NCBI GenBank assembly: GCA_934045905.1
Contig: OW203768.1
Coordinates: 35,741,060-35,805,059 of the forward strand
Length of the DNA stretch: 64,000 nucleotides
Origin: Leuctra nigra
Taxonomy: Eukaryota; Arthropoda; Insecta; Plecoptera; Leuctridae
Direction of reading: 5' to 3'
Positions 23,881 through 34,400 of this stretch are shown here, in pieces. The position numbers were made by a program, and so were the translations under genes. Position 1 is the first letter of the stretch. Every line of letters starts with the position of its first letter. Under the pieces are notes generated by a model. It did not search any database and was not told where the DNA came from. It saw nothing but the letters and a program-made list of their open reading frames with translations.

Positions 23881-24535
23881 CCCTCTTAGTGCCAAGAGCC
23901 GATATATCGGCTCTGAGAGTTTGTGCGAAACTTGCCAAGGGCCGATATATCGGCTAAATTTTAAATTAATTCTCGCGCCTCTTAATGTCTTTGGAATGTT
24001 GAACTGCTTGATCGACTGGGTTGGTAATAGTGTGGTAGTTTATTGAAAAAATGTTTGGTGGCGGTAGTGTACAGATTTCTTACTATTTTGACGAAAAATG
24101 ACATTTTTTCAATTCAAAAATGGCGTCTACTTTTGCTGGCATATATTTTATACATTATTTCATAGCTTCTGTAGTTTTAATCACAAAAATATGAAATTAA
24201 TCATGAGTGTTGAGAAAATATCAGTAAATCTAAAAAATATATTCACTTTGTTGGGAAAAATTCATTACAAAATTTGTGGCATAATAAATTTTTTTTTATT
24301 TTTTATTTTTTTTTATAATCCAAATAAAAAAATAAAACATGTACAATAAGAATAATCATGAACTAAATTTTTGTCCAAGTCCTCATTATACTTTTACCAC
24401 CATGTAAAAAAAAAATCAACAGTTTTGGTGAAGCACAAGCAAAATATCAACTTTTTACTGTGACTCACCAATTTGTGAAAATATGGCCTGGCATTCTTCG
24501 CATATATACAGGAAATAATGCTGGCACTAAGAGGG
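23881..24535. mobile_element. piggyBac-like non-autonomous element
   Basis: Inverted ends CCCTCTTAGTGCCA and TGGCACTAAGAGGG, each abutting TTAA (23877-23880, 24536-24539), the target site of piggyBac-type transposases. Near the left end is a perfect 20-bp palindrome centred on GCCGATATATCGGC (23895-23914), with a second GCCGATATATCGGC at 23941. No intact transposase frame. Confidence 0.87.
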
Positions 24536-24539
24536 TTAA

Positions 24540-24755
24540 TTTTAATTAATTTTAATTTATTATAAATGAAATACATTTCAGCATAGCCCCGCTAAACCAA
24601 CAATGGCTTGTCGTCAGGATACTAAATTCAATTACAAATTACAATATAAAATAAAACACTCTCAGATCATCAACCCTTGTGACTGTTACACAATTCAAGG
24701 TAATATAAAGTAAAGACAAAAATAATAGTATAATTTTAATTACCTATCTGTGTAG
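24540..24755. other. Intergenic
   Basis: AT-rich flank of the piggyBac-like element leading to an exon-like segment; nothing else seen. Confidence 0.35.
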
Positions 24756-24876
24756 GTTCAAGTGTAGAAAAAATGCTTTCCGCTCGATTGGAGTGCCGAA
24801 AGACGTTTTAGAAGTGCTTTCTAAAAGACGTCAAAATCGCTTCAAATTGTATTCCTTTGTGTTTGACAAATATGAG
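24756..24876 (+). CDS. Unassigned exon-like segment
   Basis: Preceded by CTATCTGTGTAG and followed by GAG|GTATGT, this 121-bp segment has one open frame of 40 codons with strongly protein-like content (for example FRSIGVPKDVLEVLSKRRQN and FKLYSFVFDKYE), more GC than its surroundings. It could be one exon of a gene whose other exons I cannot see, or an exon captured by a transposon. I do not recognise the family, and no partner exon was found nearby. Confidence 0.3.
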
Positions 24877-24954
24877 GTATGTTCAATTTTATTCAGTTTT
24901 GAGGTGTTTTTAGTAAAATTGATGTTTTAATGTTGTGTCTAAGTTCGGCCTGCT

Positions 24955-25475
24955 GGCCGGATAGCTCATTGGGTTGAGCTCTCACCCGTAGGCAGTGTTG
25001 TGACTTATCTAGGTATTTTTTTTTATCTATTTTCTTATCTAGATAAATACATAATTTGATATCTTTATCTAGATACAAATATTGGTATCTATTGACAATT
25101 ATAGATAAAAAATATAACATTCAAAAATTCATTTATGTGTAAAAACATGCACAAACCTCAAATGTCAGATGATATGAAAAAGGAAAATCATCACCGTTTA
25201 GTCGCAATAGTTGGCTTGTTTAGACGCCCCATTTAAAAAAAAACTTGAGTTCCGAATTTAGGATTCGAAATTAATTACGGAACAGTAGTATTTGGTAAAA
25301 ACAAATTATCCATTATCTATTACAGTTATCTTGATAATTTTTTAACTGTTTCTATTATCTAGATGATTTCTTGGAAATTTATCTACTATCTTCTCTAGAT
25401 ACATTTTTGGCAGGTTATTTTTATCTTTATCTAGATAAAGATACCTGGTTTAAGTCCCGGTTCGGTACGACAACA
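24955..25475 (+). mobile_element. tRNA-derived SINE head split by an insertion
   Basis: The left part (GGCCGGATAGCTCATTGGG, A-box region) and the right part (TTTAAGTCCCGGTTCGGTAC, B-box region) belong to one tRNA-like head, but about 440 bp of TATCTAGATA-rich sequence lies between them. Not a functional tRNA gene. Confidence 0.65.
25003..25446. mobile_element. Probable hAT-like insertion rich in TATCTAGATA
   Basis: The left end reads CAGTGTTGTGACTTATCTAG, resembling hAT termini. TATCTAGATA-type words repeat near both ends. The right end (CTAGATAAAGATACC) lacks a matching inverted terminus, so it may be truncated. Confidence 0.5.
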
Positions 25476-25529
25476 TTGTCAATGCAAGCTAATCAAGGTA
25501 TTGTATAAATCGGCCCTAAATCGTATCAT

Positions 25530-25840
25530 TGAGCGAGCGAGCATCTCTTATTTGCCCTTTTGGCACGGACCTCTGTTATTTTAACATGTTTTTTTCTTCC
25601 CTGCATATTATAAGGTCGAGGTCGCTTCGTTTGTCTGATAGTGCTGAAATTGTGCACACGTGTATGGACCGCCTCTGGTGTTTGCAGACCGAAATTTGTT
25701 TGAAATCCGTTCATAGGTTAAAAATATAATAAATAAAATACATTCTATTAATTGGCGGAAAAACTAAAATGAAGCTGAAATTTTGCATGGCTTTTACCAC
25801 CATTACTCGTACATGTGCTCACTTATCAACGCGTTACGTT
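25530..25840 (+). repeat. GAGCGAGCGAAGCGAGCG repeat family, copy 4 (short)
   Basis: Has a shortened opening GAGCGAGCGAGC, CACGGACCTCTG, TGTTTGCAGACCGAAAT and a closing GTGCTCACTTATCAACGCG. The middle of the unit is deleted. Confidence 0.65.
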
Positions 25841-28253
25841 ACATTGATCATTTTACAAGTATATTAATGAGAACATGTTTCCAAGATCTTATCTCTTTTA
25901 TAATAATGGCATATTGGTAGCATAAATAATATAAAAATATTAGCAAAATTGTGTATAAACTTGGCAAGATCTTGGTAAGATAAAAAAGATCATGCCTCAC
26001 AAATAATATCCACAAGTGTAAAATATATGCAAAAGGGAATCGAACCAGGCATTCTTACTTGGAGTTCAAGAGATCTGCCATCGAAATAATTTCTGTTGAT
26101 GGACTGAATGAATGGAATGTTGTGGTGTGGAGTTTGTTTACATTATCTCGGACTATTTACGAGCTACGTGACTGGAAGCCAGCCTGGGATTATTATCACA
26201 ACTGTCAAGATGACGAATGATCGTAAAAAGCTCATGTTACACTTATATCTAAAATTTTGAGTTGGTCTCTCCGTGAACGGAGGTCTTAAGCACCATGAAA
26301 CAAAACTAGGTGCATGATCTGCTATATAAATATTTGATGTCCTTACCTTCAGGAAGAAACAAAATACAACCAAACTTCGGTTTATGATTTCTCACTTGAA
26401 TTCTGTTAAGTTCCAACCTCTTTGTTCCCATTATTTTAATTTAATTTTAAAATTTTTTCATTGACTTCTACCTTCAAAATCTTCATAACTCAAATTATTA
26501 CTAGGGTTTATTTCAGAGTTAAAAGTAAACTTTTGAGAACCTCAAATGTCAATAAAGTGGTCAACAGACTGTGACTGAATCAATAAGATTTCACTCCCAA
26601 TCTAGTTGGGTACAATATTCAATAGTCTAATGGGAAATGTGGAATCCAATTTAAATGCTGGGTTAGTAAAAGACAAACAATTATAATTTTCACGTACAAC
26701 GTGTAATTGTGTTAATAATATATTTATAATATAATATCAATAAGTCAGTGATTGATTAGGATATAAGATAATATTTATTGGAATAGGCAGACTAATTTGT
26801 TATGACGATGTAGAAAATACCAGATGATAACAGACATACGAGATGCTCGTTCTTAAGTAAGCGGGTTAAAGAATAGCAGCTACACATCGCTCAAGTAAAC
26901 TTAAATTAATAATTTAAATACTAAGTAACTATTATTATTGCACAGCACTTTGTTCAAGTGATAAGCGGGTACGTTGAAACATCTCCACCTTCTACCATAG
27001 ACATCGTTATCACAGAACGGTTTGATTATACATTTAAGCCACACGCGAGATTTCCATCGTTGGGGCGGAGTAATGTTGGTGTAATCTAGGCCGGCATCGT
27101 GGCCAAGTTGCTAGCTGCTAATAAAATTAGAATGTCTTTTATAACAATTGATAACAGTGACAAACGGATATAAATATATTATGACCAAGACTCCCATAAC
27201 TTTAGGCTGGCTTTGGTACAAAACACAATTAAAATTAAAAATGCAATCACATTCCATGCAGTGGGAGATAAAAAATAAATATACATATACTTTTTTTTTG
27301 GAAAATTACATAAATAAGGTTGACATATTTAAAATTTTAGAATAATGACACCAATTTGGGATAAACAAAATAACAATCTAAAAGAGGCAGGCAAATATCA
27401 TTGTTCGCCACATTGCCCCTCTCCATCAAATCAAAATATTATTAATTACATGTAGGGACCAGAATTTAATTCAGGTTGCTACTTCGTCAGCAAAAACTGC
27501 TGATTCGTCTGACATCTAAGTATGTTGATAGCTGGCCAATACAGGCTCGCAACGCTCCAGTCAATCAGTACAGAAGCCACATTCGTAACTAGGCGTCGTA
27601 TAATAATAACAATACAATTCGACATTGTGTACATACTAGATCCAAGTTAAGTATAGAAGACCATGACAATCCTTGCTAAACAAAGTTAGCATGATTTAGA
27701 GAGTGTAAATTGAGTGGAATTGAACGTAAACTGCAGGTAGAAAGCTCCTACAGCAATGGCAATGCTAGTGGGCTTGCACCATCGGTACTAAGGACAAGTC
27801 AGACGGGTGAATATTTGTGAAGACTGCATTAGATGCCGAGTATTGTGAGTTTTAGAGAGGGCTTCTGACATCTTGGATAATATTGTGTTCACTGGTTCTC
27901 TCCTTATTGAGTTCATGTTGGTGATGAATGAAGATCATTTTCAAATTCCAAGAGAACAAGTATTGAACCTGGTTTGGTGATTCCTTATCTTGTATATACC
28001 TAACCATACTCTTATTTTGTACGATTCCACGCAAGCAATTTCTCTTGACTCTTTGTCGATTTTGTGATGTTAAAAACATTCTACTCTTAACAAAAAAAAA
28101 GAAATAAAAAAAATATTTGTAAGCTTGACAGTGCTTGTGATAGAAAATAAATAAAATTATCTTTCATTCCCAACTGATAGTTACACATTGAAATGTGCGA
28201 TTCCGAACAACACAGCTCTTAGCTCGACATTGAGAGCTTGCTCAGGACCGAGT
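25841..28253. other. Intergenic, including likely RNF144A 3' UTR
   Basis: AT-rich. At about 26035-26095 a minus-strand tRNA-like scrap (B box GGTTCGATTCC, no complete cloverleaf) suggests an old SINE. The final kilobase or so before 28253 should include the 3' UTR of the minus-strand RNF144A gene, but no confident polyadenylation signal can be chosen. Confidence 0.4.
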
Positions 28254-28484
28254 TCAGGTCTCGTCTTCGGCCTCCATCTTGCCTCCGCCCGAGCACACGC
28301 GGCACTTGCAGCAGACGATGCAGGGCGCGGCCAGCAGGAGGAGCGGAGACGCCACTAGGAGCAGGATGCCGAAGCCGGCGAAGATGCCGATCACCTGCGT
28401 GCGATGCCAGATGACGGAGGCGCGCGAGTGTCCCAGCTTGTTCTTGCACGGACCCTTGTCGTAGTGGCGAAGGAGGAAGTCGTC
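28254..28484 (-). CDS. RNF144A: RNF144A coding exon 5
   Basis: Acceptor TTGCCATCAG, then [13 protein letters not shown], the membrane helix, the Cys-rich tail and TGA. This exon is the most conserved part of the gene. Confidence 0.93.
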   Translation of the reverse strand, partial: DDFLLRHYDKGPCKNKLGHSRASVIWHRTQVIGIFAGFGILLLVASPLLLLAAPCIVCCKCRVCSGGGKMEAEDET

Positions 28485-31400
28485 CTGATGGCAAGCAAGA
28501 GGTTTCATTATGATGGGAAACTAAGAGGCGAACCACAATCATACCTTATAAACCTAGTCCCTTTTTGCTAGCAAATCAATTACTGTAGAAAGACTACCTA
28601 CTTATTAAATACTTTTATTTGCTGAAAATTGCTCAAACTATTTTTAAGCCCCTTCTCATCATAAAGGTTTGTTAACAATCCACCTTGTGACGTTTGAGAG
28701 CTCAAGGAAAGACTCTTTAAGCGAAGTACGTCGACATTGACCATGAGAGTTGAGCGCAACGCATCGCGCTACGGACTGGCTTCATTTATTACACACAAAA
28801 TAGCAAATCATCATACAAATGTCAACTATATATTTGAGGATCAATTAAATAAATAATAATCCTAAATAGTTTTTAAATAGGATTAGGATATTTTCAGCAA
28901 AATTCTATGACGGAAGTAGTTAATTCGCACGGCCTTGACCTCGTTATGAGTCAGAGTGACCTTGACGTGACCTTGTAGTGATCTGAGGTTATCACTTTGC
29001 CACCTTCTAATGATGCTAAAGATGAGCCTGTTGAAGATGTGTTTGAATTGTAGATACAAACAAATTAAATTATTAAAATTGCATTGAACTTTTTACTAGG
29101 GATGTCGGCGGGTCCAAAAATCAGGAATTGGGTACCCGTCATAAATACTCGGGTCGGAATCAGGTAATTGCCCCCCACCCAAAAAAAAATAAAAATTGTA
29201 GATAAAGGGGTAGGTAGGGGTATAGATAAATAAACACGCGGCACTTAGCTGCGTGAGAGTAGGTAAGTACCCTCTCTCTGGGCCATCTGTGTGCTTGTCC
29301 TTGAAAAGAATTTGAGAAAACAGGATAACCTGATAGGATATGTCATGTATAATCACTTGGACTAATAATAACATTCTTTGATAACTGAAAACTTCAATCA
29401 TAAGAAAACACGAATTTGTGCACCTTTTCTACCCACGGCTCAACTTTTTCACTGTGGCCTCCTACAGCGTGATTGAAAATGAAAATACAGGCTCATTTTT
29501 CCATGCTTCCTACTCCCTACACATGATTTCACCCCTCCTGCCCCATTCCTCTCTCACCACCCATAGCAAGCAAGGTCGTTGAGCTTCCCCTTGAGGCGCA
29601 GCTGATAACTGTGCGTAAACATCAGTCTTTCATGCTACACTTTTTTTAGTACTTGTGAGTATTATTTATTACCCGAGTAATTGAGTACCCGGAACCGCCC
29701 GAGTACCCGCCGACGCGACATCCCTACTTTTTAGTTTTTACACACATTTACTTGATTGAAAATACTAGGTAGGTACACTATTTTGTCTAGTTTTCACTCA
29801 ATTACCTAAAGGGCAAATTACATTTCTAAAAAAATAGGTAAACAAATAAAAATATTGTATTTTTAATCTAGCAGCATAGTGAAAGATTGTGAAAAATGAA
29901 AAGCAATTAAGATAATTTAAAGAATTCCAAGCTTGGAACTGAATGAAAAGCACATGTGGGTACTTACGTCGAGTGAGGCAAGGCAGTACCAGCAGAAGAC
30001 GTGCTTGCAGCGCTTGCACATCATCTGCGCGCACCCCTCGTCCTTCTCGATGGGGACGCTGCACATTGGACAGCACTTGATCAGGTCGTTGTCGAACGGA
30101 ATGCCCGGCTCCTTGGTCAGCAGGTTGGAGAGTCGCGTGTTCTCCTCGCACGTGATGCCGCCTGGAATGTGATGATCGACACGTCAGCATGGATTTCAGT
30201 CGATGCAGAAAGAAGTGTGTCGGTCTCGACTCTCGACAGTACTTTCAGCCACTGTTTGCTTCATAGGTAATTCTAAACAGTGGGATCTAAAATTTCAGCT
30301 GCAACCTCACTGCGCCCAGCATTTGTGACTTGGCAATATTATTGGTTGTACACACCGATACCCAGTGTGATAAGATAAGATAAGATAATCTTTATTCAGT
30401 AGAATATACAAGTAAATTATTGAATGTGTCATAATGAAAATTATACAATAGTAGAGTATGACGTTACAAATAAGATTAGGTATTTATAGTCATGTTGCAT
30501 TAAAATATTCGTCGATTGTATATGGCACCATCAGTAGGAGGAGGCTTCTTAATTCTATTTTAAAAACATTAATATTACATTTATGAGACTTTATTGATGC
30601 TGGTAAGCGATTAAAGAAAATGGCTCCTTGGTGTTTTGGGTTTCCTTTGCTGAGGGTGAGATTCTGTGGCATAATGTGAAAGTCTTCCTGTCTGCGAGTG
30701 TTGTATTCAGGGTTGGGTCAGTAGAATATTCCGCGTAGAAAATGGGTATTCTACGCGTATATTCTACCGTAGAATATGTAATGTAGAATATTGATGTAGA
30801 TGACATATTCTACACGTAGAATATTATTTTTAAGAAAATCATATTGATTTGGATTATAACGATCATTTTATTTATTGATTTATTTATATTGTTTTCAATA
30901 TATCTAACAGCATTTTTTTACTATGGGTAACTAGTACACAACAACTCTACCTACCCAATTGTTGATACGAGAGAGACCAACTACAATTTCTTTCTTCTAA
31001 ATTTAATATTAGGTAACATAAAAACGCAAAGTGATACTTTGGTAGTTGCTAGCTGTAATGCTAGATGCTGTAATCTAGATTCAATTATTTAAACATGAAG
31101 AATATGCACGCAACTTTTAAGTAGAAATTTACGTTCCATTCTACATGGTAAGTATGTCTCTTCAATTATACATTATTTTGAAATGTTGTTTTAATTTCAA
31201 TTTTTTACAATATTGCTAATTAATTGCTTTTCCTGCAACAATATTCAAATCGTCAAGTGTTCCCTAAATATGGAAGTGTGCTATGAATGGGCTTATTAAT
31301 TAAGAGGTAGGATTGCTCTCTAATTTGCCAAAATTAAGGTTGTGACCGTCTCATACAAGATAGAATATGAGGAGAATAAATAGAAAAGATTTGAACTCAA

Positions 31401-34400
31401 CCGCTCTAAAGCAAAGTTGAAAACAGGGCAACTAAGAAGGTAAAATAATATATTTTGGTCTTTGTTAACTTTTCCAAATTTTACCACTGTCAATCCACTG
31501 GCACTTAAAAAAATATTCTACATAATCTACATATTCTACGTGTTACTCTACGTGTATGTAGAAAATTAATATTCAACGCGTAATGACCCAACCCTGGTTG
31601 TATTGGTGCACATCACAATTCTTCACAAGAATTGTGAAGATGGGGTATCATGTAGAACATCAGTCCGACCATACTTCAAACAACTTAGATTACTAACATT
31701 AACAGCAATCTATATTTACCACACCATCATTTTCGCCATATCTTCTCATGCGGACCTTGTGAAGAATTGTGATGTGCACCAATACAACCAGGGTTGGGTC
31801 ATTACGCGTTGAATATTAATTTTCTACATACATGTAGAGTAACACGTAGAATCGCTCGAATGGTTCTCTTTTGAAGTAGGAACAGTCTGTGCGTATGAGG
31901 CGAATGGCCCCAGAATATGATGCCATATGCCAGCCTGGAGTAAAGTAGGCCATAGCTTCAGCGTGGCTGGACTTGTCGAGTTTCTTAAATTTCGCATGAT
32001 GTATGGGGCGGCCGCAAGTTTTCCCATAATCTGCTTAACATGCGGCATCCAGTCGAGGTTTTCATTGATAACAATGCCCAGAAACTTGACTTGAGTTACT
32101 CTTTCTATGCTCCTCGTCTTGGGTTTAATTCTGATAAGGTGGCTGCTGTCTATTCTTCATTGAGTTGTATGGAATTGTACAAATGAGGTTTTTCTAGGAT
32201 TTATAAGTAGTCTAGCGCTCTCGCAGTAGATGGCCATCTTGTTTGTCGCTGTATTGGCCAATAACGCTACCTCTTCTGCTTTTCCGGCTGTGACAAGGTG
32301 GCTGGTGTTGTCAGCAAATAAGGCAATTGTACCTGGTCCTAGGTTTCTTGGTAAAACGTTGACATAAATTATGTAGAGGAGAGGACCAAGGACAGATCCC
32401 TGGGGAACGCCGATGTTGTTAGTATATGTGTTTGACTTTATTTTGCTTTGACCATCATGGTCCAGTACCTCAACATATTGTCGACGTCCAGATAAAAATG
32501 ACATGATCCAATCCCGAGCGGCTCCTCCCACTCCTAGGTCATTAAGCGTGTCTGCTAAGATTCCGTGATGCATAGAGTCGAAAGCTTTGGTCATGTCATA
32601 GAACAGACCCACTGTTGCCATCCTCTTATCTAACGCCTCATAGATAGAGTTAAAGAAGGTTGATATAGCCTGGGTCGTCGATTTGTTGGAAACCAAATTG
32701 TTCTTTAGATAATAAGTCATGTTTGTTTAAAAACTTTAGCAAACGATTGCTAAAAGCAATTTCCAATATCTTGGAGATGGAAGGAAGTATGGCTATTGGA
32801 CGGTAGTTTTCTAGCTTATTTTTTATCTCTCATCTTGAAAACAGGTACGATCCTAGACTCTTTAAGGGTATTTGGAAATATCCCTTCTTTAATTGAGGAG
32901 GTAATTATGTTTGCTAGTTGATCGCTGATGAAAGGTGCTGTTGCTCGGAGGATGTTACTAGGTATTTCGTCCGCCCCTGCTGTATAGATTGTGTACTGTG
33001 TAGATTTGGTGCATTTATTGTTTATTATTTCAAAGACTTCATTTCCTGTGACCGGCTCAAGAAATATGTCGTCGGTCTCAAGTGTTTCAATAGATGGAAT
33101 CCTTTTTTGCTGTGTTCCTAGTGACTTTTCCAGAAGGTGGTGTACTTCTTCGCAGAAATATTTGTTCAGGGCATCGGCACAGTATTTGGGGTTATCACGT
33201 TTTATTGAGACTATTGTTAAGGTGAGTGGGTGTTTGGGCTTCAGACTACTAGTACTTTCCCTGATCACTTTCCAGGCTCCGGCACTCTTGTTGTGTGATT
33301 TCAAGATGATGCTATCGTTATGAGCTCTCTTGGCCTCTTTGACTAACTTGGTGTGAGTCCGCTTCATCGAATTGTATAAGTGTTGCGGTATGATGGATTG
33401 CTTGAGACGAATATCTTGATATGTCTGTTTTAGTTTATGGGCGCTATCCTTGATCTCTTGCGTTATTCAGCTCTTATGTCGATGGTGGGATACTGAGGCT
33501 CTCTGTTTAGGGAAGGCATTATCAAAGAGATAATCTAAGCGTGTTTTGAATATGTCATATTTGCTCTCCATGTTAGTGGCATTGTACATGTCCGACCAAT
33601 CCGTATCATGTAGTAGTTGTTGGAATTCGGTGATGTTGTATCGAGAGAATACTCTTTTTAGAACATGAGACTTCTTGCTATTAGATTATGTCATCCTCTT
33701 GGGGGTAGATCTGTACTGCATCAGCTGGCCATTGTGGTCTGAGAGGTCTAGATGTAATGATTCCGCAGTTATGTCTGCATGTGCGATATTTGTGAATATA
33801 TTGTCGATCACAGTCCTAGTAGTTCGAGTTAATCTGGTCAGGTTAGTGATTGTTGGGAATAGATTATGCGCAGCAGTTAGATCTTTTAACTTTAACAACA
33901 CAGGGGAATCGCACTGTTCCGACATATCAATGTTGAAATCCCCACCAAGGATTATATGTACCGTATTAACTTGTGTATAAGACGCAATTATAATATGTCA
34001 ATATTTTGATTCTGAAAACAGCCCTGCATCTTATACACGCATACCAAGCTTTTTTCCCAGTAAATCCAAGGTGGATATTTGTAAACAGAGCTGTGGTAGA
34101 CTGCCACATGTTGTCTATCTCTGCCTTTCCCTCTCACTCTGTCTGGACTACTCATACTAATAATAATAATAATAATAATGTAATTTATTGAGCACATAAA
34201 ATAGGTACATAAATGGTCTGTATTCAACAATCGAGTCGTTGATCTTCCATACATCCATCTCTTCTCTTCAGCTGCTTCACCTCTTCACCGTTTACCTACT
34301 TCTTCTTAATTCATAATAGTTAGAGCCAAGATTATATGGTTTTATTTTTGCAGTGATTTCGTTTTTAAAAACACACATTTCGTTTTTTGTGGTTTTATGA

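Larger units (their letters stand above)
30368..33960 (-). pseudogene. LINE1: broken non-LTR retrotransposon (EN and RT)
   Basis: Minus-strand remnant in RNF144A intron 3. From 5' to 3': end of the endonuclease (GGDFNID near 33930, then LDLSDHNGQ near 33755), linker (33367-32816), and reverse transcriptase (32720-32157) with DMTKAFDSM and [13 protein letters not shown]. The catalytic box reads FADN instead of FADD. The C-terminal part continues to about 31860 and resumes at 30672-30490 ([11 protein letters not shown]). The 3' end is an AATAAAGATT tail with repeated TTATC (30368-30391). The CR1/Jockey lineage is likely from these motifs. Several frameshifts, a hAT insertion, a local inversion and a 4.7-kb upstream insertion make it dead. 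Confidence 0.88.
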
